A DNA stretch of 64,000 bases from Clavelina lepadiformis (Eukaryota > Chordata > Ascidiacea > Aplousobranchia > Clavelinidae): NCBI RefSeq assembly GCF_947623445.1, contig NC_135246.1:16351856-16415855 (forward strand), given 5' to 3'. The notes beneath the pieces were generated by a model. The model did not search any database. It was not told where the DNA came from and saw only the letters and a list, made by a program, of their open reading frames with translations. Positions 1-14,348 of this stretch are shown in pieces; the first letter of the stretch is position 1, and the number at the start of each line of letters is the position of its first letter. Position numbers and translations under genes: made by a program.

Positions 1-75
1 TGTAAACTGAACAATCTAACATGACAGACATAGTATAAAAGGGTGGTATTGACGAATGTCATTTGACACACTTAC

Positions 76-3000
76 CCGAATCAGTGTCGGAATAATAACC
101 GCCTGGGTCACTAGCAGGCTTTCGAGGCACTGAACGAGTGTGTGAAATAACTGGGAGCACTGGCTGACCAGCACGATACTTACTGGATGGAAAATTTATG
201 TGGCTATCGGAACCATGATGTGCTTTTCCGTTTAAGCAGCGAGAAAAAATTTTTTTCTTTACAGAATGGTGAAATATTATGATTTGTTTTTACTACTTGA
301 ATAGTACACATCTAGATGATAGCTTACCCACGGTACCATATCCTGATTTCATTGCCTTCATTTTGGAACGTTTTACAGCTGCAGGATCGATATCTGAACG
401 AGAGCGAAGAAAGCGCGTGTTTCCATTCTCTACTCCTGCTGCTCTTAATCCAGAGCTTGGAGGAGCTATAATATATTTCACAGCTTAAGCTTCACAACAA
501 AATTATTATACAAAGGGACTTAATGACTTGTGCAACATAGTGTTAGAGATGCAAAATAATATACCTTTCGGTATATGCCTTCGTGGACCCACTGTTGTTG
601 TGGCTATAGAAGATCGTGGCTTTCTGGTAACAAAGTAAAACAATGAAGTAATTATTTCATCGGCACATGATTAATCCACTGTACAAGTTAAGTTATAATT
701 CTTGTGACAATACTTTGTTTAATATCGTTGGAGCAAAAATTGGTTAGACGATGGACAAGCATACATTTAGTTTTCAACTAAATCTAATAGCTACTGGTAC
801 TTGAGCAAAAACTCACAACTTATATACAGTATAATACAATTTTTTTCCACTCAAGGAATACTGCTCCAGAAACCAAGAAAAACATTTGCCTGAAATTATA
901 GCTACACTATATGGCACATGCAACAAAACATGTTGTATATATTAGGTATGTTCAGGTACACATACTTTACAGCGGTATCCCCTTTGGAAAGGTTATCAAT
1001 AGATGAAGATCCTGAAATCTGGCCTATAAAAATCAGGAAGAGAGAGTTTGAGTCCGTATTTTGTTCACAAATTGGAAGTTCAAAGCACATACTAATACTG
1101 CAGAATACATGTCAATAAAACAGTTGATCCACAACTTAATTCAACACGTCATTTTCTGACAAAAATCGTTTTCGTTGGCTTTTATCGAAAAAAAGCAGAT
1201 TGGCTTCCACTGATAGTAACAGCAATGTCTAATATTGATTACTGCCGATTAGTTTGCCGCAATTCTACAAGGAAATTACCAATCGCTGAGAGAAACACAA
1301 AATCCCAAGTGATAAAAAAGAAAATGATGAAAGTTGTTAGTAGATGACCGTACCGTAATTACAAAAAATATTTTTCTTAATTTTGGCTCACATAATTGGG
1401 CTACATGGCCATTTGACCTTACAACAATCAACGTCTTCAAATTGTATTGACGGCAGAATGAAATTTCAAAAGATTACACGTGGCTGTGAATCTTACCTTT
1501 AATCAGTTTCTGTTGACTTGCATTTAAACTGTTAAAAACTTGGTCAGCTTCAACCGGAAAATGCTGGTTTAAACCATGCCAAGCTCTGAGAAAGAGGGAA
1601 AAAAATAATTGCACTTTGGTACAAAAAATGTTAACTAATGGCTGATAAAAAAGCAGCAGTGGTAGAATAACTAAAATTATGATAAAAAGCAAAGCAGCAA
1701 AAATTTTGCATCGAAAAAAACAAAATAAAATGGCTGCTACTGTTGGTATGCTTCAGAATAGCAACAACTGAGATGTGGTCAATATTGTTAGCAATTAATT
1801 TTTTGCCAAATCTTACCGCCGTGCTTCTTCCCTGGCTTCGCTGTCAGCATCGTTGATGCCACGCTGGACTGAGTCTTTTAGTGCAACGACGTGTCTGCCG
1901 GGAAACAATTGATTTAATAACTCCTCCATTTAAATTTATACCAACGATATCGAAATTATTTTCCACTAAATCTAGAACATTCAACACAGGCTATTGCACC
2001 GTTTACGACATAACATGTAAGACATGACAGTCAAAAGCACCTTGTAACCCTAACCTAAACCAAATATATTGATCGAAATGTTAGCAAAAAAAATTGGGCA
2101 TTTGCAATTAAATTTTGGCCTAAGCAAAGCCAAACCAAAATATCATTTGCTGCTAAAGCGTAGAAAGTAGGCTAAAAATTTTAACAAACATTTTAGGCAT
2201 TTAACATACAAGTTAACACAATATACATTTCATTTAATAAAACTTCTAAAAATGAATGAATAAATTCTTAAAACATTTCTAAATTAAAATCCAAGAGAAC
2301 TGACTCCTTTTTTAGTATTAAACTAAAGGTCAGAAACTAAACACATATATTCTGGACCTCAATTACTTCAACTGCTGTTTAGTGGTTATGACATTCTGCC
2401 AACTTATAAAGATCTTTTGACAGATTTAAAGAGCATGTCCTAGCATCTTATCAGTGACTTGTAACAAAAGAGATACAAGATTATTATGTTACGGTAATCT
2501 GCCGCAAAAGCAAAGCACAATACGCTTCAACCACTTAAACAATGATAGTAGAGGTGAAATGATACGATCAAGCCTTTGTGACCTATGCTTAGTAAGCACG
2601 TTGTATTATTAGTCCATACAAAAGTATTGAATGTATTGTTTTGTTATGACAAAAAAGCGGGATCAAAATGCCAAAGATGTTACAAAATTATATGACACTG
2701 ACAATGGGTTGAGTGGGTGTTCATGTAACATACTGACTGCACTTAAATGAGACAGACTAGGCATATTATTTACTAATTTTAACAAAAATACAAGTTTGAT
2801 TTGTTAATTCATCAATCACACCAAAAATATCTGAAACGCATTTATTTCTGACAGAAAAACATGCAAAGTCATGCTTATTGCTCAGCATATATTTACCAAC
2901 CTTCAAAAACTTGCTCAAATTAACGATACTCAATTATGCTACATTACAGTAAACGTCAAGCTACTGCAAGAACACATACTCTCTTGTTGACATAACAGCT

Positions 3001-6000
3001 CTGGTCACTATTTACCTAACACACTAACATTGGTACAGTCCACTACATTCCGCCCTATATTTTTCAACCAACATCAATGCTGTTAATATTAAATCCATGC
3101 TAAGTTTATAAAACTTTGCAACAAATCTGAGATTATCCAAGCAGTAATAGAGAATTTACTGAAGCACTATTATCTTAATTGCCCGTGGCACATACTTCTA
3201 CCCACTTGGCCAATGGCGTTTTAATCTACAAATCACAAGCAGGCAGGCATGTTTTACAAAATGTAAAAAACAGATAGATTTGATATCTTCCCATAACGGA
3301 GGAAAAAGTTAATATAAGGACAAAATACACATATCAGCGGACATGAGATTTAACTTCTTTATAACTTTAGAGCATAATCTATCAACGAAAAGAATTCTTC
3401 TGCTTTCCTATTTGTCAGACTTGATTCAGAAATAAAAACGCCACTGAAATGCCAATGAGATAAAAAACCTAACACTAACAGGCTATCTGGAACCACTTTA
3501 TCCTGGGGGTTGTACAGATAAAGACGGATCAATGACATAGCAAAACCACATTTCACAAAAATCTGATGGGCTCAGGGACAAGCTATTCTTAGTTTGTTGG
3601 ACAATGCATTCATCTTTCTCAAGACATTCGAAGTACCACTTCCCTTTGTGGAGATTAATGCTAGGTCAATAGCATTTTTATTTTTTTCATATTCTACAAA
3701 TCCATTTTGATGACCACATTTTAAAGGATATATTTTTTATGTAAGGCCGAACGTTTAAGGTAATACCAATAAATCTTAAGCTTGTGTTGACCACAATTAG
3801 GTGATCATACAGTAAGGATAATGCAATATTGTAATTTGTTTTAATTTTGTAATCCACAGAAGTGTTTTTAACACTTCGTCCATTTAGTTTTAATTATACC
3901 AAGCTTAAATGATGATTAAATAAAGGAATCAAAGCAAAGAAATTTAGTAAGGCAATCATAAAATGCAAAGTAAGACTCCATATAAGAGCACATTGCAAGG
4001 GTCTGAGAAACATCATCAAGCACGAGTTTGTTTACATTGAGACATGACATTATCTGTATCAGCATGAATAGATAATGATGAACTCATACACTGTCTACAA
4101 ACTGTGACACTGACATATTGTAAACTTTTATTGAGAACTTTCTGCATTACGGGACACTTCATTCTTGTAAAACTGTTGGGACAACTCTAGTACTGACACC
4201 TAGCCACTTACTGACCAACGCAATCGAATATTTCAAACCAATTCTTTTGAAATGTTTTAAATACATTTGCAAAATAGGCTATTTTCTTATAGTAAACACC
4301 TTCCGCTTTAAGAAACCAATAAAAGAAAGTGAAAATGTCTTACTTATCAAACAATTGCGTGACCCAGTTTTGAAACATGACATCTAGAAAAGTAAAAGTA
4401 TGACGACGAATTGAAGTAGTTTTTGAAGTGCAATAACCAGTAACAACAGGAATAAGGCGCGGACAGTGGGTATGCTGAAACAAAAGAGAATCTATTTATG
4501 CGGCAACACTTGTAATTGAATGTCAGTGTGACAGATCAAAGAGCAATAGTATTATTACATGCACAGGTCTGTGTACTTTCAGTCTAATGTGAAAAATTGA
4601 ACTTACTTTTAAAATAGTACGAATGCAAAGAACACCAGAGGTTGACATCACCTTTGCTGAGTTTGGTATCAGCATAAATAAATTCGGTAAAAGAGCACAC
4701 GCTGAATGTTCAAACCGATTTTTAATGGATGACGAGAGAAAGCTGTAAAGGAAAAAATACTTTGTTGATCACTTACTTAGTATTTTATTTTAAAAATTTC
4801 AGGCAGAAACCAGCGAGGAGGTTTCATTTACTAAATATGAAAAACACAGACAAAAATCGACGAAGACATGACCCTAGGTAGTCAAGAATGCATAATGAAG
4901 ACAACAAGTGAAGGATTCACCCACCCGATAGTGACACAGGTCTCCCTGACAACTTGTGAGCGCAAATCTTTCGCACTCTTTTGGAGAGCGGGTTCCAAAT
5001 TACGTAGGTGCTGATAAAAAGCTTCATAGTCCGTGCCACCAGCTAATATAATTGCTCGCAAAACTTTTAGCTGGAAACAGTAAAAGGTATTTATTTAGCA
5101 TAGAAAACAGCATCAACTATATACACGTCTAACTTTTAAGTTTTTTCTTGTAAAAATCTTTTTTAACTGTTAAGTTTATTATAAAAAATCAATGCTATTA
5201 TACCTAAAATGATTAGAGAGAAAATTTTTATTTTCCCTCTTTAAATTAAACAATACGATGGCGCTTACAGTTTTTGTTCTCTCTTCCCAGTCTTTCTTGT
5301 CGCCAGCAAGAGTGGTATGGACACGGTTGAGCTGGTCTTCGAGATCTCGGGCGCTGTGGAGTCGAATCGGAGGAAGATTTTGATCAAAATCTCGAATGAA
5401 AGATTCTTCATCGACAGCGCCTATGTTGAAAACAGTTGTCAAAAAAAGCACAGGTTTATCTTAGCACTCGAAATCAGTTTTGTGGAGGTTATGTATGATC
5501 CTAGTTGAAACAAGAATCAGAAAGACCAATCTACAAAATACTTCACAATAATACAAAAAAAACTAATAAAATTGTAATAATTACATGTTTGAAGAAATTA
5601 GTTAAACTAGTCTGTACATTGTTACTACACATGGGCTGTGAATCTTATCAATGAATCAATATCAAACCTGCATTGGATCTGGATGACGCCAAAGACGATC
5701 TTGGAGGCTGCACTGACTTCCGTGCTTGTCCTGTAGAAGGGCGTGCAGGACCTTGACATAACAAGCAACAAGTTGAAAACAATAGATATAAACATTGACT
5801 ATTTTAACTCTGTTTCCTCACAAAAATTTATATCTAGCATTCAGATTTTTAAAACTACGAAGTAAAAGCAATCTGCAAAAAAACAATTAAACTATAAACC
5901 GTCAAATAAACTGAGTTTCATTTAAAATAACTGATAAGATTGTCTGAAAATTTATGACATGCTGTCATGCAAAATATTGTTATATAGACCACAGTAAGTG

Positions 6001-9000
6001 CAGGCTTATAGCAAACATACCGTCTACAGATGTGAAGTGAGACAGTGTGCTGCGGCTGTTGTTATTGTTGGCAACCACATTTGAAAGTGGAGGGAGCATC
6101 ATCCCGGCTGAAGAAATAGAGTCTACGGAGTCAAAGCTTCCTATTGAGCTAGCTATAGAACCTGGATGAGAAGTGTAAAGAAATCACTGGGAGATAAAAC
6201 CCCTGTCTACTGTAAATGATGCTGTATGTATAGAATTAGCAAAAAACTCAACTTTAGTTTAACTCTGAGCAGGGTTGAAATAGTATTATAAAGTTAATAT
6301 AAGAAATGAAGAAAATTTCAAAGCATGCTCGTTGCCGTATTTTTCTGAACTACAAAAATGCTATTCCGTTTTAACACATGATTTTTTTGAAACACAACGA
6401 ATATTTGATAAGATGTATTCTGAACTAAAGACTACTCTCTGATGGGTAATATACTGTCATTCCTTGAAAGTCATAAACCTGTTACTATTGTAAATATAAG
6501 ATGACTATTGCAAAACAATTCCAGAGTACCACAATTTATATTATGTAACCAGAATTTTTAATAACTAAGTTTTGAAGTAATACTTCTTGTGGTAATAATT
6601 TACATTCTACGCTTGTCAATAGAAATCAAATTGCATAATACAAAACAAATTTTGAGTGTTAATAAGTTGCCATTCATAAATACCGGTGTCGGATGCAATA
6701 ACCATATCACCCGATTGTAAGACAACGTCAAACTTCTCATACAACATATGCAATCTGAAATAAAAACAAAATCATGATACACACAGACTTCCTGTGAGCA
6801 CTATAATAAGTTCAGAGATAAGTTCTGCAAACGGATGTTATTCATGGTGAGTTATTATTTTACACAGATGTGACTAAACCAATCATATAAAACGTGAGAT
6901 AATTAGTTGTCTATTGTCGCACTCAAGTGTAGACTTTATAAACCTACTTTGATGCAGGGACACCTTTCTTTGACAGATCTTGTCTCACTTTATCGCCAAC
7001 GTGACGATAAATCTCTACAATTGTTGTAACTGCAGTGTCACGTACCTAAACAGAAAAGTAATCACGATAAAGTTTCACAAATGAAGCGTAAGGTGTGAAT
7101 GCCACGGATTTTGTATTTGGGGACAATAATTTCTTTGATGTCAGAAACCCCTACTGAAAACTGTAGAGGCCTCTTTCTGCAAAGCTAAGAATTTCAATAC
7201 TGGAAGGCGGTCAAAGTTAAGACATTTTATCATTTATTACTTGCACATGCTAATTTTTAACATGCAGGTTTTAACTGTGAAATGCATAAGAATACAGAGG
7301 ATTACGCAGTATAGTATAGTTTCACTTTATAACTGAAAATATTAATTTGATCCTACTACTAATAATACAATTATATTCCTACTAATCATACAATGTACAC
7401 AAACTAATACTTTTAAATTAAATTAGTATTTATGTTGGTCAAGAAACTTTTAATACAATATTTTTGTCTAAAGTGCATTGGCCAATAGCTCCAACCCAAA
7501 ATTGCTTGCATTGATTTGCCATTTCAAAAGAGTTTGACATGAGTAATTAATGTCACTGAGTGATAAATTAATACACATATACAGGTTTTTTTTTAAGGTT
7601 TGGTTTGGGTGACCGCTAAATAGTTTTAAGAGACCACAAGTGTTTCATTTAAATACCAAAAAATAGCCATATTTGCAAGTCCAAATTTTGGGAAACCGCT
7701 GGAGAAATTTGGGGGACCGAAACGGTCCCCCAAAACACCTTAAAAAAAACACTGCACATATATGCCTGTTATGCCTTATTATCACATGCATTAGATTTTT
7801 TTGATCTCAAGAGTTGTACTCTTCAAACTTCAAGATCACTTAATGAGGGCAAGTTCATCTCTATGTAGTGCTTTGGCAATAATGTGTGAGCCAATGGATT
7901 ATGCCAAATTATAGCGTATATTGATTAGTAACATTGCATGTAATGGTTGATATGAAGTAATAAACAAGTTCAATAAATTGTGCAAGCCTGATTTGTCTTG
8001 AGTCCCAAACTAATTCTGCTGCATATAGATCACTGTATTAGGCAGGAACAAAAGGAAACCAACTTCCAAAGACGTAGATAAACAACAAAGCCTAATATAA
8101 ATTTATGTTAACAAAATTTACCCGCCTTTATGCTGAAGTTCATTTATGTGCATCTTTTTGCATTTTTCTGTGCTATTGTATGTTTATTGCTTTATACTTG
8201 TAACTAAAAGTTACGTTCAAATTTACACTTGAGAAAGTAAAGAGCAACAATCCTTTGCACTTTTCTTTAAACTTATTGTTAATATAATGCAATGCTGGAA
8301 GGTACCTCGTGCTTTTGACAGGCGTAACATACCACACCTTGCATGGACATAAAAACAATGATTTCTTTGCAAGGGTTGGAGAATTAAAAAAACAAAGTAA
8401 ATAACAACACGCTTTATTTTGTCAATAGCAAGCTGTTGGTTATGATTGCTCAGTAACATGAAAACAAGTGGACTGACATTAAAATTATTGTTGAAGGGAT
8501 CACAAAACTTTATTGTTGAAGTGACCACAAATACTCTGTCTAGTCACTTTCTGTGCGACATATGTGTGTGCTCTGTAAACAGCAAACATAGAATGGAAAG
8601 CTGCATAACTGTCTAATACAACAAAAAAGGCTTCTAATATTTGCCAGGTAATAAAGCATTAAATTCCGAAAAGCGTTGTAATACCCTACCTGATTAAACC
8701 ACATAAATATTGACACAGCATAAAAAACAAATTTTTCAAAAGTTCAGAGCAGCCTACTTGAATTGATAATAATATGTCAAATCGGTATGATGAACATGCA
8801 CATAAACCATGATAATAAATTGTGAAAATCGTCTTCACTTGGTCAGGCTACAAATCTATCAAACTTACATGAATTTTATTTATGAAAAATATAAGCCAAG
8901 AGTTTGTAGTGTAGTTGCATAATGTAGGAGTCACTTTTGACAAATAAGAAATATTCGAGAGCTATAAAAATCCCAAGACAAACAATAAGCATAAAAACGA

Positions 9001-12000
9001 TTATTTTTTTGAATATAAAATGACAAGCGGTGCTACATTTATTTCACAAGTGTGATGATGTATGATGCAACAATAGGTTTAAGATGCTATGCTGATACCA
9101 AATCTTCACATGGAAATAGTTGATATTTGGATGGTGTATGGAAATACAAGTTTTTATAAAAACATTTCAGTCATAAAGGCATCAACATCGGTTTTGCATG
9201 AAAAGTGTATCTGTTTACTGCTTTAAAAGCTGGAAATAAATGTCCATTAAGCTGCATGAATGCAACTCAAGAGCGTTAGCTTAGCTGCCTTTGATATAGA
9301 ATGTTAAATATTAAACACTGGTTCAATGTTACCATTGTTGTATTGGGCTGTGTATATTAGAGGTCATTCACTGAATTTGTTTTGTGGTTTATCATAATTT
9401 AACTTAATTAGGATAAAGATATTTTTATAGCATCATTTAAATGAATACCTCAAGCTACAGCCAATTATAATTAGCGTACTATGAACGATTGAGGGCTGCA
9501 ACCACAAAAGAGCACTTGAATTTACAACATGAAACTAAAAAGTACATTGAAATCATTAAGTTTAACAATAAACACGAACAAAAAGTGAAGCGAATTGTGC
9601 GAAATTGAATTATATTGAATGGACAAGCACCAAAGTCGCTTTGAATGTTTTCCCAATAGGAAAAAATTTCATCACAACACGATTTAAAGACCATAATCCA
9701 TCTTGAAGTATTGTTGTAATATTGTTAGACTACAGGACAGGAAAGATTATACAGGGGTTGAGGACATGCCAATGTCTAATAAAGATAAAATCACCATTTC
9801 TGACAAAGAAATTCAAAACGACGACAACAATAACCCAGAAAGAATTCTTATGCACGCTCTCAACAAAACGTATTATCAAAATAGATTAGCTATGTTCAGG
9901 CAATGGTCAATGGGTACATCTCCAGTTCTTATTCTCTTTCAATCAAGCAAACTTTGCTAGAAAGCAATTGTGACCATGTCAATAGAAGGATGGCGTTTTT
10001 GCCATTGTGCTGGTTTGTTAATAAGAATTTAAATACCTCTGATAACAAAACAGAGTTTTGTAGTAAGTGGCCGGAAAGTGAAAACACAAATAAATCGATG
10101 TTAACCTTCTGTGAAGATTCTTTAATACAGTAATTCCAGTCATCTTTGGCAAAACAGACTAAAAGGCTACAAACTTAAACAGAAAATCAGTTGTAAAATA
10201 GTTTTTTTGAATAAACGATATAAAAATTTGTATATTTATGTCATTATACCTTGAATGAAACAAAACTTGTCATATTTTTATAATTTTACTTCACATTGTA
10301 GTGATATTTTCTGCAAAATGTTTTTAAATCATTAGCTAAATACAACCAAAGGCCTGCCTGAATAATTAATAGGGTATCACACCAACCACTGATGCATTAC
10401 TTACACTGGATTTGGCCTGCATTGCATTGAATTCCAAAGCTGTTACAAGACATAACAACTTTAAAGACTTTCACTTTATCGTACTAACAAACATAAATGC
10501 GGCAAGAGAGGATGATCATTTCAGTTTCGCTGGGGAGGCATTTATGAATTTCATTTCATACAAAGTTTAATTGAAAGCTATAATTAGCACCACTGGAAAA
10601 GAAACTAGCGATATTCGTTTTGGAAAATCAAATCAAATATGAACAGTTTTCTTTACTCCATAAATATGCAAAATTTTAATACCCTGTTGCTTTTCTGGCA
10701 AAAAGCGGTAGTTAAGATATAAATTGGTTTGATTGTTAACATAAAATTCTGAGCAGTTTACAAAAAAAAACACTTCACTTGTTTGCAACATACAGGCAAA
10801 CAACAATAACCACCCATTTTAGTTTTATCAAGACTTGGTCTATATGCGGTTGCTTGACAGTCAAGCATGTTCATAAAAATCATAATATCGACGGCATTAT
10901 GTACTTAGAAATTAAATAAGATCTAGATTAATCTGATGAAATCCGAAAATATTCGGATAATGACATTCCAACCAGTAGCATTGCAATACGCTATACAAGA
11001 GGCTCATCAAACAACTGTTCAATTGCCAGGACCTGATCAATTTTGACAACATCGCTTACATTTACTAATACATTTATTTGCAGATTGCATTGATTCTGAA
11101 ATTGCTATATGCCAGTGTAATGGGTTTAGATAAGAGACTTAAAAAATTTGGTCAGCATAATGAGCTGGATCATCGTCGTCTCATTCCTTTCTTTCACAGT
11201 TAACGCTACTGTGTTGTTCCATGCAAACTCTACTGGTGATATATTGAAGATACGAGTGGAATCAGAATAATTAGTAGCTACACCATAAAACATGTCAATG
11301 GCATAGTAAAATGTGTCACACAGTATTTAATCACCAAAAGCTAAAAGATGGAGTTCGCACTCAACAAAGGTTTTTTTAAACCAGCTAATGGCAACACAAA
11401 TCACACATCAAAGTAGAACATAAATTCAAATATTACGAATATACTTTCGAGAAAGAAAATTAGAAGCCTAGTGTGGATAATTACCTGTGCGTTAGCGTCA
11501 GAGAGAAGTTTGCAGACATGCGGTAACAACTTGCTTAAGTAGAGGGATTTTGCTCCGAAGCGATTAATTGTTGCAACTAATAGACGACACACACCTTCTC
11601 GAACTCTCCATACTTTATGGGAGAAAGCAGACGTCAACCGTTCAAAAAGATACTGCAAAAATAAAAGGCATATATTACATTTTAAAAAAACAGGAACTTC
11701 GATACTAAAGAGTTGAGCGCGAAGTCGCAGACAATGTACTGGCCTATGTTAAAAATAAGCCATTTACAACAAAGTATGATTATGTACTGGTACTGCTTTT
11801 GTTCCCAATACAACACGATTAATAAAAGACTTGAGTAACACGCCACTAACTGATGTGATGTGCTAACCATTTTAATAAAAAGCTTTAACTCCAAGCGTAC
11901 AGAAATCAGTCAACCATCACGTTCAAACCAAATCAATGTGTAGTATACCTGGGGAGAAGCAGCAACATCCATGATGTTAGTGAGAAGTGTGATGCTTGCA

Positions 12001-14348
12001 TCTCGGACCTGGTCTTTCTGGTCTCCAAGTCGATCAATCAATGGATTTTGAACTAAAAATGAAAACATTTTTAACTCAGTGGAAAAGCAAGTCAAATGAA
12101 ATATTAGCAGATGCTTAAACGCACTTGAAAGTCACTGCATTGAGCACAATGAGCATTGGTAGACAGACAAACAACACAGTAGTAAGCAGCATTCACCAAT
12201 CCACACCAAACATCATAATTTTTTAATTACACTTAGCGAACGAGGATGTTTGGCTTGTGCTTGTGTATGTTTTACTACTGATACAGCAATAAATTCTACA
12301 TCTTGAGTGACACGCAACTCCGAAACAAGAAGTAAGTTTTAAAGCACGCTTCAGTTAGGGAGATAAGTGTACATCTTACTAAGGTTATAATGAGGTTGGA
12401 ATTCTTGTTGTAACCTTTCAACGAGGAGGCTGAGGATGTCCAATCCAAGAAGGGCAACCTTTAACATACACACAGCGTCGCCATTGAAATCATATGTTAA
12501 GACTTTCAAGACATAACAAGCTAAATGTTTGACATTTAAATGGATAGAACTCACAGAGAAGATAATACCTAAAGGCATTTTCAAATATATATAAATCATA
12601 CTTTACTGTATAAACATAATCCTGTATATATATATAATATTATAGTATTGTATATTCAAATAAGATTACATCTTTATGTCTGCTGTTATAGGCAAAATGT
12701 TTGGAATGTTAGGATAGATATGGGCATAATACCTGGTACATAATAGGGCAAAGGCTAATATTATTAATGCAATATTTAAGAAACTTTATTTTTGTTCATC
12801 AGGCTATAATTAACGTATGTTTGTTTGAAGTTTTCAAAATCAATTATATTGTACCACAACTTGACAATATACAAATGTATATCGAAGTCAAGGACTTTGA
12901 TTGGCTAGGACGCTAGGTCGCAGACAAAGCACTAGAGTAGATTCACAAGTTTGCAAACCAAATGACTGATTCTGAATGATTTACTTGTCTGCGCCGTAAA
13001 TTCCAGTTCATACATAATTTATTTTTTACTGACTTCTGTATGGCGTGGAATTCGACAAGTTTCTAAAAGGCCAGTTATTAGCAGTATCATTCAATGAAGA
13101 AAGCCTTGAGTGCATAGATTTCTCACATAACTATATACACCATTTATATACTAAAATATTTTTAAATGGTGCTAAACTTAGTCTACTTAGATGTTAGTCT
13201 ATGCTGTCTTAAACATCATACACTAAGAAATATATACTTCAGGAGAAACAAACAATTATATATATATACAATTTCCTATTTGCTTTTCATTGCAAGTGCA
13301 TTACTGTACATAGCAACATTGAAATACTTAAAGAACTGAATTAATACAATTGATTTCATACAAGTGATTTCGGTTTATTGTAACAAGAATCTTTTATAAT
13401 TGCTGATAAGGTAAACTTCAAACCTGTTAACACATATACAGCTCCCACAAAGATTTAACGTTAGCCCTGAGAGACGTTGTATTCAAAAAATAAATTTTAT
13501 TTAGGTCAGTAGTAAAAACTTCCTGTAACTGTCATGTATATACAAGTTATGCTGACCGTATTAATGAAACTTTGGAAGAAAATTGTATAATATAATTGTT
13601 TGTATATATCCTGCGCGTGGAGTGTTTATCAACAAAGATTAGCAATAATTTTTGCCCAAGGGGTGAAACTCATAAAGTGGCTTAATTGTTAAAGGAATTG
13701 AAAGTCGTGCTGCATTTACAAAACCAGCACAAATTGCTGGAATAGTACCATAGCATTTAAGGTGTAAAGTTAACTTAACTTGTATATCATACAGTTTCAA
13801 TTCAATTTGAATTTAAGCAAAATTAGCCAGGCAGTCTTTCAATAAAAAATCTGACGTATACTTTTCACATGAATTTAAAGCAAAAATGTCGTACGATTTA
13901 AAGTATCACTCTTTATACAATGGCAAAAACTAACCAAGATGAAAGCCTGTGATCTCACACGAACAAGTTTGGGAATAAATTCATTTAAATGTAACACTGT
14001 GTTAGTGGTAGTTATCTATCTATAACTCGTTCACTAGCGTTTCATTGCACGTGCTTGATGATTGGTATGGAACACTTACCTTAAAATTGCTTGAGCTAAC
14101 CCAGTAAGTGGCAAGAGCATCAACAATTTTATCAATATTAGTCCAGAATGTTATGTCAGCGGCAGGTGAAGCAAGATACTCAATTAACTCTTCACCACCA
14201 TTCATTCTTCTTTTCATATCCTAATAATTCCACGACGATCATAAAGGCAAGCAGAATTTCACGACACTGATGTCCCATTCATAAAACTTTATTGTGTTCT
14301 TACCTGTTCCCGTACCAACAGTAAAGCATTGTCTTCATCAACTTTCAT
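76..14348 (-). CDS. CLASP: CLASP (CLIP-associating protein), 3' part beyond the window
   Basis: CLASPs bind microtubule plus ends and promote rescue and stabilisation through TOG domains and an SxIP/serine-rich linker. Exons read by phase: 14348-14304, 14220-14080, 12458-12380, 12052-11949, 11652-11485, 7045-6948, 6754-6684, 6161-6021, 5751-5668, 5420-5269, 5070-4925, 4742-4607, 4474-4344, 1894-1817, 1585-1497, 1023-966, 623-565, 465-328 and 222-76. All phases join without a break. The first six exons give TOG1 (REGVCRLLVATINRFGA, EIYRHVGDKVR). The exons from 5420 to 1497 give TOG2 (GAVDEESFIRDFD, LRSQVVRETC, INDADSEA). The 465-328 exon carries the family hallmark RSRSDID. The start ATG at 14348 opens a 15-residue first exon. 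Splice sites are mostly GTAAG-type. The C-terminal TOG3 and CLIP-binding domain lie left of position 1. The 222-76 acceptor (after AAAAG) is the weakest junction. Introns of 4.4 kb, 2.4 kb and 1.6 kb hold most of the length. Confidence 0.92.
1895..4343. other. CLASP intron of 2.4 kb
   Basis: AT-rich, with no exon that fits the CLASP frame. On the minus strand around 3740-3359 three partly overlapping open stretches follow each other (one encodes KVVPDSLLVLGFLSHWHFSG, ending at a stop near 3359). They lack an ATG start or clear splice sites. I see no named repeat in it. Confidence 0.4.
7046..11484. other. CLASP intron of 4.4 kb with a MITE and a nested plus-strand open stretch
   Basis: This intron separates the exon ending ANAQ from the one starting VRDT in TOG1. 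It contains the hAT-type MITE at 7582-7754. Plus-strand ORFs at 9766-9960 (64 aa, ATG) and 9903-10133 (76 aa, ATG) overlap in different frames. I do not recognise either product. The rest is AT-rich without visible genes. Confidence 0.5.
7574..7762. mobile_element. hAT-type MITE, 173 bp, with 8-bp target duplication
   Basis: The element runs from 7582 to 7754 and is bracketed by a perfect 8-bp direct repeat CACATATA (7574-7581 and 7755-7762). The left end reads CAGG followed by a T-run and AAGG. The right end, reverse-complemented, reads CAGTG followed by a T-run and AAGG. The terminal inverted repeats continue for about 30 bp imperfectly to GGTGACCG / GGGGGACCG. An extra copy of the right-end motif makes a perfect inner palindrome (GGGGGACCG-AAA-CGGTCCCCC, about 7713-7733). 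A CAG...CTG end with an 8-bp target duplication is typical of the hAT superfamily. There is no coding capacity, so it is non-autonomous. It sits in a CLASP intron. Confidence 0.85.
12600..14079. other. CLASP intron sequence, AT-rich
   Basis: This is the upstream part of the 1.6-kb intron between the second and third coding exons (12459-14079). Short TA runs lie near 12625-12645 and 13256-13270. No gene or repeat unit is recognised. Confidence 0.5.

Noticed and set aside
3359-3740. Minus-strand open stretches in a CLASP intron, one ending in a stop at 3359
   Set aside because: The long frame opens with GTG, not ATG. Neighbouring stretches are in other frames and no splice pair joins them. No family was recognised.
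8223-8528. 101-codon minus ORF in the big CLASP intron
   Set aside because: No motif and no fit to the CLASP phase. Its length is expected by chance in intron sequence.
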